Assembly (NCBI GenBank): GCA_038380435.1
Contig: JAWZYU010000010.1
Span: 43,620,135-43,684,134, forward strand
Origin: Ryuthela nishihirai
Taxonomy: Eukaryota; Arthropoda; Arachnida; Araneae; Heptathelidae
Direction: 5' to 3'
Length of the DNA: 64,000 bases
Below, piece after piece: positions 10,043 to 22,350 of this stretch. The notes below the pieces were generated by a model. It made no database searches and had not been told where the DNA came from. It saw only the letters and a list, made by a program, of their open reading frames with translations. The first letter of the stretch is position 1, and every line of letters starts with the position of its first letter. The translations under genes were made by a program, and so were the position numbers.

Positions 10043-13000
10043 AATATATTAAGAAGAGATGAAATTCTGACTAATCCGCAGTTATTGCAACTTGAAATAA
10101 ATTAAGAAGAGATGAAATTCTGACTAATCAGCAGTTGTTGCAACTTGAAATAAATTAAGAAGAAATGAAATTATGACTAATCAGCAGTTGTTGCAACCTG
10201 AAATAAATTAAGAAGAGATGAAATTCTGACTAATCAGCAGTTGTTGCAACTTGAAATAAATTAAGAAGAGATGAAATTCTGACTAATCAGCAGTTGTTGC
10301 AACTTGAAATAAATTAAGAAGAGATGAAATTCTGACTAATCAGCAGTTGTTGCAACTTGAAATAAATTAAGAAGAGATGAAATTATGACTAATCAGCAGT
10401 TGTTGCAACTTGAAATAAATTAAGAAGAAATGAAATTATGACTAATCAGCAGTTGTTGCAACTTGAAATAAATTAAGAAGAGATGAAATTCTGACTAATC
10501 AGCAGTTGTTGCAACTTGAAATAAATTAAGAAGAGATGAAATTCTGACTAATCAGCAGTTGTTGCAACTTGAAATAAATTAAGAAGAGATGAAATTCTGA
10601 CTAATCAGCAGTTGTTGCAACTTGAAATAAATTAAGAAGAGATGAAATTCTGACTAATCAGCAGTTGTTGCAACTTGAAATAAATTAAGAAGAGGTGAAA
10701 TTCTGACTAATCAGCAGTTGTTGCAACTTGAAATAAATTAAGAAGAAATTCTGAGTAATCAGCAGTTGTTGCAACTTGAAATAAATTAAGAAGAAATTCT
10801 GACTAATCAGCAGTTGTTGCAACTTGAAATAAATTAAGAAGAAATTCTGACTAATCAGCAGTTGTTGCAACTTGAAATAAATTAAGAAGAGATGAAATTC
10901 TGACTAATCAGCAGTTGTTGCAACTTGAAATAAATTAAGAAGAGATGAAATTCTGACTAATCAGCAGTTGTTGCAACTTGAAATAAATTAAGAAGAGATG
11001 AAATTCTGACTAATCAGCAGTTGTTGCAACTTGAAATAAATTAAGAAGAGATGAAATTCTGACTAATCAGCAGTTGTTGCAACTTGAAATAAATTAAGAA
11101 GAGATGAAATTCTGACTAATCAGCAGTTGTTGCAACTTGAAATAAATTAAGAAGAGATGAAATTCTGACTAATCAGCAGTTGTTGCAACTTGAAATAAAT
11201 TAAGAAGAAATTCTGACTAATCAGCAGTTGTTGCAACTTGAAATAAATTAAGAAGAAATTCTGACTAATCAGCAGTTGTTGCAACTTGAAATAAATTAAG
11301 AAGAAATTCTGACTAATCAGCAGTTGTTGCAACTTGAAATAAATTAAGAAGAAATTCTGACTAATCAGCAGTTGTTGCAACTTGAAATAAATTAAGAAGA
11401 AATTCTGACTAATCAGCAGTTGTTGCAACTTGAAATAAATTAAGAAAAAATTCTGACTAATCAGCAGTTGTTGCAACTTGAAATAAATTAAGAAGAGATG
11501 AAATTCTGACTAATCAGCAGTTGTTGCAACTTGAAATAAATTAAGAAGAGATGAAATTCTGACTAATCAGCAGTTGTTGCAACTTGAAATAAATTAAGAA
11601 GAGATGAAATTCTGACTAATCAGCAGTTGTTGCAACTTGAAATAAATTAAGAAGAGATGAAATTATGACTAATCAGCAGTTGTTGCAACTTGAAATAAAT
11701 TAAGAAGAGATGAAATTCTGACTAATCAGCAGTTGTTGCAACTTGAAATAAATTAAGAAGAGATGAAATTCTGACTAATCAGCAGTTGTTGCAACTTGAA
11801 ATAAATTAAGAAGAGATGAAATTCTGACTAATCAGCAGTTGTTGCAACTTGAAATAAATTAAGAAGAGATGAAATTCTGACTAATCAGCAGTTGTTGCAA
11901 CTTGAAATAAATTAAGAAGAGATGAAATTCTGACTAATCAGCAGTTGTTGCAACTTGAAATAAATTAAGAAGAGGTGAAATTCTGACTAATCAGCAGTTG
12001 TTGCAACTTGAAATAAATTAAGAAGAAATTCTGAGTAATCAGCAGTTGTTGCAACTTGAAATAAATTAAGAAGAAATTCTGACTAATCAGCAGTTGTTGC
12101 AACTTGAAATAAATTAAGAAGAAATTCTGACTAATCAGCAGTTGTTGCAACTTGAAATAAATTAAGAAGAGATGAAATTCTGACTAATCAGCAGTTGTTG
12201 CAACTTGAAATAAATTAAGAAGAGATGAAATTCTGACTAATCAGCAGTTGTTGCAACTTGAAATAAATTAAGAAGAGATGAAATTCTGACTAATCAGCAG
12301 TTGTTGCAACTTGAAATAAATTAAGAAGAGATGAAATTCTGACTAATCAGCAGTTGTTGCAACTTGAAATAAATTAAGAAGAGATGAAATTCTGACTAAT
12401 CAGCAGTTGTTGCAACTTGAAATAAATTAAGAAGAGATGAAATTCTGACTAATCAGCAGTTGTTGCAACTTGAAATAAATTAAGAAGAAATGAAATTATG
12501 ACTAATCAGCAGTTGTTGCAACCTGAAATAAATTAAGAAGAGATGAAATTCTGACTAATCAGCAGTTGTTGCAACTTGAAATAAATTAAGAAGAGATGAA
12601 ATTCTGACTAATCAGCAGTTGTTGCAACTTGAAATAAATTAAGAAGAGATGAAATTCTGACTAATCAGCAGTTGTTGCAACTTGAAATAAATTAAGAAGA
12701 GATGAAATTATGACTAATCAGCAGTTGTTGCAACTTGAAATAAATTAAGAAGAGATGAAATTCTGACTAATCAGCAGTTGTTGCAACTTGAAATAAATTA
12801 AGAAGAGATGAAATTCTGACTAATCAGCAGTTGTTGCAACTTGAAATAAATTAAGAAGAGATGAAATTCTGACTAATCAGCAGTTGTTGCAACTTGAAAT
12901 AAATTAAGAAGAGATGAAATTCTGACTAATCAGCAGTTGTTGCAACTTGAAATAAATTAAGAAGAGATGAAATTCTGACTAATCAGCAGTTGTTGCAACT

Positions 13001-13983
13001 TGAAATAAATTAAGAAGAGGTGAAATTCTGACTAATCAGCAGTTGTTGCAACTTGAAATAAATTAAGAAGAAATTCTGAGTAATCAGCAGTTGTTGCAAC
13101 TTGAAATAAATTAAGAAGAAATTCTGACTAATCAGCAGTTGTTGCAACTTGAAATAAATTAAGAAGAAATTCTGACTAATCAGCAGTTGTTGCAACTTGA
13201 AATAAATTAAGAAGAGATGAAATTCTGACTAATCAGCAGTTGTTGCAACTTGAAATAAATTAAGAAGAGATGAAATTCTGACTAATCAGCAGTTGTTGCA
13301 ACTTGAAATAAATTAAGAAGAGATGAAATTCTGACTAATCAGCAGTTGTTGCAACTTGAAATAAATTAAGAAGAGATGAAATTCTGACTAATCAGCAGTT
13401 GTTGCAACTTGAAATAAATTAAGAAGAGATGAAATTCTGACTAATCAGCAGTTGTTGCAACTTGAAATAAATTAAGAAGAGATGAAATTCTGACTAATCA
13501 GCAGTTGTTGCAACTTGAAATAAATTAAGAAGAAATTCTGACTAATCAGCAGTTGTTGCAACTTGAAATAAATTAAGAAGAAATTCTGACTAATCAGCAG
13601 TTGTTGCAACTTGAAATAAATTAAGAAGAAATTCTGACTAATCAGCAGTTGTTGCAACTTGAAATAAATTAAGAAGAAATTCTGACTAATCAGCAGTTGT
13701 TGCAACTTGAAATAAATTAAGAAGAAATTCTGACTAATCAGCAGTTGTTGCAACTTGAAATAAATTAAGAAAAAATTCTGACTAATCAGCAGTTGTTGCA
13801 ACTTGAAATAAATTAAGAAGAGATGAAATTCTGACTAATCAGCAGTTGTTGCAACTTGAAATAAATTAAGAAGAGATGAAATTCTGACTAATCAGCAGTT
13901 GTTGCAACTTGAAATAAATTAAGAAGAGATGAAATTCTGACTAATCAGCAGTTGTTGCAACTTGAAATAAATTAAGAAGAGAG
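10043..13983 (+). repeat. 53/48-bp satellite with 2325-bp higher-order unit
   Basis: About 75 tandem units of GAAATAAATTAAGAAGAGAT plus GAAATTCTGACTAATCAGCA plus GTTGTTGCAACTT (53 bp). A 48-bp form lacks five bases of AGATGA. The 48-bp units sit in runs of 3 (10740-10870), 6 (11190-11460), 3 (12020-12150), then 3 and 6 again from 13065 and 13520. Marker variants recur at exactly 2325 bp: the AACCTG variant at 10196 and 12521, the AGAGGTGAAA variant at 10692 and 13017. 33 x 53 plus 12 x 48 equals 2325, so one higher-order unit is 45 monomers and the array holds about 1.7 of them. Repetitive 61- and 109-residue minus frames arise only where the 48-bp units keep phase. Confidence 0.97.
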
Positions 13984-14400
13984 TAATCTAATGAACCAGA
14001 AGGAGTTTGATTTTCGAGAAGTGAATTGGCACGAATCAAATGATGAAGCATTGAATTTTTAGCGAATCAAATCAGCATGGATTGAAATTTTATAGAATCC
14101 AATCAACAGGGATTGAAATTTTGTAGAATCCAATCAACAGGGATTGTAATTTTGACGTGTCAAATGAACTGGAATTGTAACGAACTGAAATAGTACGAAA
14201 TTGTAACGAACTGAAATTCTGAAAGATCTATCCTGAGCAACTAAAATTGTCATGCTCGAATTAGCACTTAAAATTTTAACGAATAGAACCGGCTGGAATT
14301 GATATTGTAACTGAATGACTCTGAAAAAAAAAAATAATTCAATCAGCACGATTCGAATTAAAAGGAGTTGAAATTGCAAAGAACCAAATGATGCATCAAT
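13984..14400 (+). repeat. decayed repeat flank of the satellite
   Basis: Degenerate units of about 31 bp around GAATCCAATCAACAGGGATT and GAAATTTTGTA, best at 14090-14150. The opposite edge (9960-10042) is similar. Likely the aged border of the same array, as expected when unequal exchange keeps only the centre homogeneous. Confidence 0.6.
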
Positions 14401-14634
14401 GATTTGTTAATTTGTGATTTTTCAGAATCACTGATTTTAAAAATACTTTATAGTTAATTGCTTTTCGAAAGTTAAAACTGTTTACTCCTCATACTCATGA
14501 AGTTATTTCATAAGAGTATCAAAAACCTCTCAATTAACCTCTAAGAAGTTATTGGTGCAACGAAACATCTCTGGCTGCTCTAGTTCACAATTGTTGGCCG
14601 ATTCTGTAGCACCTGTTCAGAGAGTTTGAATTTG

Positions 14635-15180
14635 CAGAGATGAAGAATTAACGAGTCGTCATTTTACAGAGAAGGTTAATTAATAGATCGTCATTTGAAC
14701 AGATGAAAAATTAATGGGTAGTCATCTGAACAGAAAAAACATTGTAGGATCATCAATTGCAGGGATGAAAAATTGAAGGATCGTCATTTTGCAGAGATGA
14801 ATAATTAATGGGCGTTATTTCCACATAATTAAGGGGTCGTCATTTAAAGAGAATGAAGAATTAATGGGTTGTCATTTGAAGAGAATGAAGAATTAATGGG
14901 TCGCCATTTACAGATATGAAGAATTAATAGATCGTTATTTACATGGCTTTCTTTTTTTTTTTTTTTTTCGAGTGGTTAGCGCGCTTGGCTACTGATCTAA
15001 GGGACCTGGGTTCGAGCCCCGGGTCCCTTAGACCTTCTACTATGGCATATAAACTGACCGACTCCTGTCAGACCTCTGTGTCAAGCAGCTGCTTAGGGGG
15101 TATTTATTTTCTATTTTATTTATTATTTACATGGGTAAAGGTTTAATAAATGATCATTTGCAGAAATAAAGCTTTCATGT
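14635..15180 (+). repeat. roughly 32-36-bp minisatellite split by a SINE
   Basis: Imperfect units of GAAGAATTAATGGGTCGTCA and TTTGCAGAGAT run from 14635 to 14946. The last recognisable unit (AATGATCATTTGCAGAAAT) follows the SINE-A at 14947-15122. Confidence 0.75.
14947..15122 (+). mobile_element. SINE-A with 12-bp target duplication
   Basis: The head is intact from CGAGTGGTTAGCGCGCTTGG through the B box, but the middle of the body is deleted, so the B box passes straight into CCTTAGACCTTCTACTATGG. The direct repeat TTATTTACATGG lies at 14935-14946 and 15123-15134. A T homopolymer (about 14948-14969) fills the 5' end. Confidence 0.9.
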
Positions 15181-15189
15181 GCTGTTTTG

Positions 15190-17487
15190 TAGAGATAAAG
15201 AGGGGAAACATCCCTCCTTTATCCTCTACTTAAAAGCGAAAACATACATTGTTTAGCTTTTGAAGCAAAAGAATTGGGGGAAGAAAACTATAATTTTTTA
15301 CGGAATTCAGAAAATAGTTGGATTAAAAAACCGAAAGTATACATTTTGAATGAGTATCATAAATAGGCAAAATCATTTAGTTATTCACCTAAAAATGTTT
15401 AGTCAAAAGAAATTGAAAGAAATGAACCAGATTCAGTATATTGATGATTTGCTTTTTTGAACCGCAAGTTTTTCTACAATGATCCATAAATTGACCAGGA
15501 CTGATTTATATCAAATTGATTCTTAGTGATCCTTTTAGGCCTGTTTTGCACGATACTCAACATACTTTCGAATCTCTCAGTTTAATAATAGCCTTCAACT
15601 GCAACCCATTGCAGAATTCTTTTCTAAACACCTAAAAGTCTTTTCCAACGCCAAACAGATAGAAGAAAAGAAAAATAGAGAGAACTGGTAAAAGAAATCA
15701 AATAAAAAACGAAAAAGAAAAAAAGACACTGAAACAGAGGTACTCTCTTGCTCCAAGAGTCCATTGATTCTTCGTCGGTGTGAATTACTATAGCAACGCG
15801 TATCCCCTCATCCTTTCTCTAGAAAGCGAACCGAATGCGTTCCTTCTCGCTCGCTCTTTTATTAGAAGCTCTCCTTTTCTCCCATTAGTGGTAATTGATT
15901 CGATATCGCTCTGTAAAGCGATCACATCTGGAGCCATTAACTTCGCCTCTCTACGGACAGCACAGAGAGAGTGCAACTGTCCTCTCTTCACCTTAAATCG
16001 CTTAGACAGACGGCATTCTGATGAACGCTGACTATACAGGAAATTAATGAGTGATGAATCGAGAGGCAAGCGAAGACCCGATGGGATTAAGTGCGATACC
16101 AATCGAGGCTAGGGTCGTCCTATTGTGAAGGATGTTTTCACTGCGTTCGCCGTAAAGCGAAATGTAATTACCCAGAGAGTGCGGGCGAGTTTGCATGTTA
16201 ACAAAGGCCCGAGATAAGCAGGGTAGTTTTCGGAGAATGGGTGAGAGAAGGGAAAGGATGCGCAAGAGGCACTTGTTTTGCGAAAGGCTCACCACTAAGT
16301 ACAAAGAGTTGCTGTCAATATCGTTTCGGAATGAAGGCGAAGAGGTGTTCACCGAAGCGTGGCTTCTTGTGAAAGTATGAGTAGGTGGAAGAAAGAAGAA
16401 GAAACGCGAACGCTGAAATGGGTTCGAGATTTATTTCCATAACCAAGCACGGACGCCTACACGCACTTTTGAGAAATTGTTCCGTTTAGTGCCTGGAAGA
16501 GGCGTTAAAATTCAGACGGATGGAATGTCTTGTTAACTATTTCTCTTTTCAACGTATGGAAATGGCCGTTTTCGTCAAGTGAAAAGATTTAAAGGAATAA
16601 ACTGCATGCGATAGCATTAAAAGAAGCGGCTAAAACCCAAGAAAGAATAAGCAATTAGTGTGAAAAGCTGATTCTTTTTATGTATGTGTCGAGAAGAGAA
16701 TTATCATTTCTTAAGCGAGAGTCATGGCTACAAATGGAGCATTATCACATTCCAAGTTTTAGCAAATTGTTTAATATATTGCTTTCGAATCAGTTTGATA
16801 TGCATGGAGTTTAACAATTACGTTAGTCGAGGATTCTTCAAGTCTTTTCAGGATATTCCTGTTAATCTTAACAGAGAAACGTTGAGTATGCTTCTCAATT
16901 ATTTAATGATTGGCTAGCATATAGGGAGTGAGGGAAGATGCTTAAATTCAGGTGCATAGCGTGAATGCCAACTGGGGAGTCTGTGAGACTGCGCAGTTGA
17001 TGCCTCGACATTTCTAATAGATCATAAGTCAATGACTGAGAACATGCTCTTTGAGATGAGCTGTCAGTCATTTTTTCGCAGGAATCGCAAGGAGGATGAT
17101 GTACCTGGTCTGCTCCACTTGAATCGGGGTGTTTTTTTTTTTACCTTGTTTTCTTCTTTGGGCGAGCGACCAGTTTTATGACATCATTTTAACTGTTCAT
17201 CATATTTTAATAGTTTATACAGCTTTCATTATTTTTTTCCGATAAATGTTTTTTACAACTAGTCTTTAATTTGTTTTATTACATTATATTGGCTATTTTA
17301 GTAGAATTTGACATTTTACGCTCTCTTTGTTTTAGACTTATTCCTGTTGTTTTGCGAGAGTTCTTTAAACCCGTTATTATTTATCTTGTATCATACACTT
17401 GTTGGTTTTTATTTTTACGTGAGTTCTTTATGCCCATTGTTGATGTTGTTGTTATTTTTTTTTTCTACAGTTCTATTGCCGTTCTGT
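15190..17487. other. unassigned DNA with a GC-richer core
   Basis: No recognised gene. 15770-16450 is GC-richer and gives overlapping frames on both strands up to 104 residues, none with a family motif. It could be a unique functional element such as an enhancer or noncoding exon, or merely unrepeated DNA. 16460-17487 is AT-rich with weak hydrophobic frames from T-rich sequence. Confidence 0.35.
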
Positions 17488-17640
17488 GGCCGGATGGTTG
17501 GGTTCGAGTCCCGGTAAAGCATGGATGTTTGTGTGACTTTTCTGCTAATATATCTCCTTCCCTATGAGGCATAAATTGACAATTTCCTCTCAGACCTCTG
17601 TGGCAAGTAGCTGCTTGAGGGGTAATTTTTTTATTATTGT
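17488..17640 (+). mobile_element. SINE-A with deleted head
   Basis: GTGGCCGGATGGTTGGGTTC joins an A-box start directly to the B box. The body follows through GCATGGATGTTTGTG to GTGGCAAGTAGCTGCTTGAG. The segment between A and B boxes is gone. Confidence 0.8.
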
Positions 17641-17807
17641 TATATTCTGTTGTCTGCAATTTGCGCCTTTTGTTTTTAACTTGGTTGTGTCTTGGTATGA
17701 ATTTTTTTAATCTTTACTCTTTTCACATTTTATCTTGTTTGGCGCAGCATGACGTTTCGTTGCCTTTCCACCATAAAACACCAAACCAAAATAGAGCAAT
17801 GACAGGT

Positions 17808-18195
17808 TGGGTTGGGTTGTTTTACCTCTGAGCGGCACTTTTTTGCACACCATGGGCAAAATGGCCAGGCCACAAGGACCCCGAAGGCTCAGAGAAGGTT
17901 GGGGGAGGGGACCCACTGGAACAGCTGTTGGGAGACAGATGGTAGTCTCCCGTCAAGGCCATCCAGCGTGTTCTTTAACGTGCACAGGGTATGGCTCTCC
18001 CGCACACGGGGCCACGGCTTAACGTACCATCCGACGGACGGCTACCTTTTCAAGCCCATCGGTGTCCCCTACTGACCGTGGGTAGGGCGTGGAAATTTTG
18101 CGTAGATAAATCTCAACGCTGACCCAGCTGGGACTCGAACCTGGGAACTACAGATTACGAGCCTGGTGCGCTACCGACTGAGCCACCCCCGCCCC
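17808..18195 (-). mobile_element. SINE-B, full length, 12-bp target duplication
   Basis: 388 bp reading from a GGGTTGGGTTG tail (complement of AACCC repeats) to the tRNA-like head GAGCCACCCCCGCCCC. The direct repeat GCAATGACAGGT is at 17796-17807 and 18196-18207. Few changes from the 7413 copy. Confidence 0.95.
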
Positions 18196-18207
18196 GCAAT
18201 GACAGGT

Positions 18208-19833
18208 AATTAATAGTCAAAGAGTCAACTGCCCAGTCTCATAGTCTCCCCGGTTGCGTCTCTCATGCTATGTATAATCTTACGATACATATAAAACCTC
18301 GATGAGAATTTCCATGGCTGATGAAACGAATTCTGGATATTCACCCTTTATTCGTATCATTGATCATTATTGGTGAAGGCTGGGATACTATATTTATACA
18401 ACTACTATATCTCGATAATGGACAGTGAACTTTGCGCAATCATGCAGGGAATACGTAGAAGGTATAAAGTGTATATAGAAATGTATACAGGGTATGCATA
18501 GAAGGAACTCGTCGACACCAGAATCAGTGGCAAGTATCGGCTTGGACGTAATAGACTTTGTGTGAATTTCAGACACATCCCATATAAGAGCATCCAAAGT
18601 TGAATAATGTACGGGATGCTAATGCTTAAATTTGATCATCAGGGCCCGCTATTGATTGAGTTTCTAGACCTTGGTGATACCATCAACTAGCAACGATATT
18701 GGGAAATTTTGGAATTTTGAAATTTTGGAACGTTTCTCCGACCCTGTGCACTCTTAAACATCCTCTTAACCCAGCATCCTTCTCCCAGAAGCATGCCAGG
18801 CGCTTCTGGGAGATCTTGGAATCGATTCCCACACAGAACGAAACCAATTTTTTTTTTAGAAAATTATTTTCCAGTGTTACTTCGGCTGCTGACATTTCCT
18901 GTGATATTTTATTACTGTTATTATACCATGTTGCTAATTTCTGTGTTAAGACACATCCCTCAATAGGCATGGCGAATTTGGATAAATCATTAAACTTTTT
19001 AATTTTCATTTGAATGACCCTAATGTGTTCCAGAATATGAGATCCACTGTTGAAAGAAGCTACAGTTTTTGTTAAGTTGTGTGATGACTAACAATTTCAA
19101 TGAAAGCAGCAATCGCAATTAATGCGGGAAAATCACTAATTAAAATTCTGCACTGCAAACATTAGTTACGAAAAACAGAAGTGAATGACAAGACGTTTTC
19201 TCACAAAAGCAGACAATCCTAAAATCTTTCTCTGTCATTCCGTCAAATATGCATTGTCTGACCAAGTACGTTCTTTGCTCTGCCTCTTATTGTTCGCTTT
19301 CCCTCATAAGCCTTCCCTTCTGAACGCAGTTTTCGCATATTTGTAGAAGAGGCAGAATCTATTATCTGTCTCCTAAAGCATGAAATGCGTTTCCATGGTA
19401 ACCGTCAGTAAGTCTGGGGGAGCTCAAGGCGCAGAAAGAATGAAACAGCTTGCACATACATTGGGAGAAGACTTCTGGCTGCTGATGGTTTAAATAATAT
19501 TTCTTTTCCTGTCACTAAAATTTCCATAATCAACGAAATGTTGTAAGAAATACTAGGAATGATTGATTTATGTTTGAGGTAAATAATTTGTGTGCGCAGC
19601 AAAATTTTCTGCTCTTTTTTTCTTTCCAAGACATTTAAAAAGACTTTTCCTCGTTTGTGCTTTAACGAAGGTCCTTTTTAGTGCAATGGTACTGCGTTGA
19701 ATTCCCGGCAAAAAAACATAAATATATATATGATGTAATTAAAAATGATAATATACAAATTATGAAAAATATAATTTTTTTATCCAAAAATCTAAATATG
19801 TATAATTAAAAATTAAATATGTAAAACGAATTA
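18208..19833. other. unassigned DNA
   Basis: No recognised gene. 18680-19010 is open on both strands (104 and 108 codons) with no motif. An 11-bp perfect inverted repeat (CTCCCAGAAGC, 18782-18792 with 18802-18812) lies inside it. Confidence 0.35.
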
Positions 19834-20040
19834 GCCGTCCCATGCCCGAGTGGTTAGCACGCTTGGCTACTGATCTAAGGGACCTGGGTTCGAGCCCCGG
19901 GTAAGGCATGGATGTGTGTGTTGTCTTTCTGCTGAGGTCCTGCCATCCTCACAGACCTTCTACTATGGCATATAAACTGACAGGTTCCTGTCAGACCTCA
20001 GTGGCAAGCAGCTGCTTGAGAGGATTATTTATTTTATTTT
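19834..20040 (+). mobile_element. SINE-A, full length
   Basis: Complete from GCCGTCCCATGCCCGAGTGG through CTTGGCTACTGATCTAAGG and GGGTTCGAGCCCCGGG to GCAGCTGCTTGAGAGG and an ATTTATTTTATTTT end. No convincing target duplication. Confidence 0.9.
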
Positions 20041-20099
20041 AATTATGAATAATATAACCACTATTAACCGTATTCTAAAGGTTATTATGGAAGTGCAAT

Positions 20100-20490
20100 T
20101 TGGATGCTTTGAAGCAAGATAACAGGAAACTTGATGCCTTTGATTCTAGATACTTACTCAGTATTTTGGGTATTAGGCAGTTTGACTTTGTTTGTAAGAG
20201 ATGATGAAGTTAGGAAGAGTCTGCCACCACCTTTGAACAACATCATATGCAGAGAGGGACAGTTGGTTTGGTCATGCTGCCCATATGCATAATTACAGGC
20301 TCGCGAACAAAGAACTAAAGCTTCAGAAAAAGGGGAGACCTAGAATACGGTGTGCAGATAATGTTAAACAGATCCTTGTTAGAACTGGCCTGCAGAGTGT
20401 CCTAATGTAACAGCTTAGGATAGATGTGTTTGGAGGACTAAATTACACAGTCTGGTAGGACCTCCGTAGCTCATGGCTGCTTGAGGATTA
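20100..20490 (+). pseudogene. RTE-like LINE 3' end, decayed
   Basis: Homologous to the better copy at 48360-49255: CTTGATGCCTTTGATTCTAG, TTTGGTCATGCTGCCCATAT, GGGGAGACCTAGAATACGG and ATTACACAGTCTGGTAGGAC in order. In that copy these encode the C-terminal end of a LINE reverse transcriptase (FGHVAR-like and RGRPR-W motifs). Here stops and indels break the frame. It shares the 3' terminus TGAGGATT-TGTATGTA. Confidence 0.7.
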
Positions 20491-20679
20491 TGTATGTAGT
20501 CCTGCAGAGAATTAGAAATTAGCAGCCTAATTAACAAATTTAACGGAACATAACTTCGACTATAATAAATAAAAATAGTGTCGTACTCGAAGATTGTCCA
20601 CATTGATTTGGCAGTGGTAAAAAAATGGAAAATCTTATATAGAAAGAAGAAGGTTTGTTTGTTTGTATGTTTTTTCGCT

Positions 20680-21540
20680 TATGCATCGGACCCCAAAAGG
20701 GCTAGAGGCACCAAACTTTGCATGAACACCAAGGGGAAGAATATAGGCTATGTGCAAACCCCCTGTAGTCAACCAAACTTGGGGTGGGCGGGTGTGACTT
20801 TCTTGAAATCCTCATAGACTTAATATTAGGGGTCTATCATAGACTTAGCATTAGCAGTTATTCAAAATCACGTGAGGAGTGTCTACTACCAAAACTGTAG
20901 AAAATTTCAGACTGACCCTGTGGAGGAGAAGAAAAATGATACCAGGTGAGGAGGAAATTTATTCTAATGAGTTTCATGCCACATGAAAGCTTCAGAAGTG
21001 GGAAGTGCCATCAACTAATTACTTTAGGGAACTTTATATCTCCCCTAGAAGGGGGGGGGGGGGGTGATGATGAAATTTTTGACATGAGTTGTAGCAAGGG
21101 GGAGGTATGTGTTTAAGCCTAATGAAAGCGGGGAGTGCCATCTACTATATACTTTAGAGAGTTACAGATCTTGTCCCCTATTGGAGGTGGATAAAATTTT
21201 TGCCATGGGGGGGGGAGTCAATGGGCCATTACATGCTTTTGAGAGTTTCACACCTCCCCTAAAAGAGGGTGATAAAATTTTTGCCAAGGAGTAAGAGAGG
21301 GAGGCGAAACGATCGCAATGAGTTTTATGCCAATGAAAGCTTGCGACGTGGGGAATGCAATCCACTATACACTTGAGAGAGTTTCGGACCGTCCGTAGAA
21401 GAGGGGGATAAATTTTTTACCATGGAGTGATGGGGGATGGGAACAAAACAAACATACTGAGTTTTATACCAAATGAAAGCGGGGAATGCCAACTACTATA
21501 TACTTTAGAGAGTTTGACACTAAAGAAACGTCAGGTAAAT
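20680..21540 (+). repeat. diverged tandem region, units of about 165-180 bp
   Basis: Recurring phrases GAAAGC-GGGGAGTGCCAT, CTACTATATACTTTAGAGAG, GATAAAATTTTTGCCA and GAGTTTTATGCCAAATGAAAG repeat at roughly 165-180 bp. A 14-base G run (21051-21064) lies inside. Similar phrasing recurs at 34190-34800. The repeat class is not identified. Confidence 0.5.
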
Positions 21541-22350
21541 CTGCTAGTTCTTAGTATTTCTGGACTATAAAATGAGGATATTTTTTTTTATATGTAATGT
21601 GTCGGATCTTAAATAGTTTACTATCATGACCCAGCGCTTATTCCTACTGTTGCTCAAATTTTAGTTAATTGTTGACTTCTAGTCCTTGCAGCAGAAATGT
21701 CGACATCAAGAACGAAAAGTACGACTTTATTATTATTATTTTGCTTGTTTTATAATATTGCAGAAATAAGTTCCAATTCGTTATTTTTTTGGTTAACAAC
21801 AAAGAGACCTAACGTAAGAGTAAAACACTATCTCCACAAATAACAACAAATGACGAATGAAAAAGAAAATAATTAGTAAACTTATTGAAACAATGACCTC
21901 TTTGTGCAGACGGTTAATGTGAGCATCACATTGTGACAAACGTCAACGTATGAGTAACGACCCGTTTCCAGAATGAGCTGAGAGTTCCACAGACGTCTGG
22001 GGCTATATAATTTCGAAAGTCGAAGCAGATTCTCAACCAGATTCTCAAGCGATGAGCTTCTTTCCACTAATTTTTCTCTCGGATTCCCTACCAGAGGTCT
22101 GTAATCACGCGGGCGACCTCGTCTGTACCTGTCGTGATAAAGCACGACTCCAGGTATCACTACATCATCCGGGAGCATTAGAATTTTCCCACGTGTCTTA
22201 AGGATTATTCGAGAAACAACCTATCCGCTGCAGAGAGAGATATCCACGTTTCGAATCCACTTTGAACAGCTGTTCGTAAAAAGTTCTTAAAGCGTTTGCT
22301 GGAACATGCAAGCAGTGTCTATACATAGTCCTATATTATTGGCATTAGAT
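21541..22350. other. unassigned DNA
   Basis: No gene recognised. 21890-22200 is GC-richer and holds a minus-strand frame of 98 codons with no motif. Confidence 0.3.

Noticed and set aside
10685..13801. Membrane or secreted repeat protein from the 16-residue repeated frame
   Set aside because: Open only where 48-bp units occur, interrupted by 53-bp units, starts and stops are set by the array.
4318..14000. CRISPR arrays
   Set aside because: The tandem repeats have no unique spacers between them; units abut directly, and the context is eukaryotic.
18683..19013. Host gene on either strand (104 and 108 codons)
   Set aside because: Both strands open over the same bases and neither shows a domain; cannot support either.
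19840..19905. tRNA-Ser-like gene in SINE-A heads
   Set aside because: A 5-bp anticodon stem can be drawn (CTTGG/CTAAG) but the loop is 8 bases and no acceptor stem exists; recurs in many copies with the SINE-A body.
21882..22178. Host gene fragment (98-codon minus frame)
   Set aside because: No recognisable motif, no supporting splice signals; length is within chance for GC-richer DNA.
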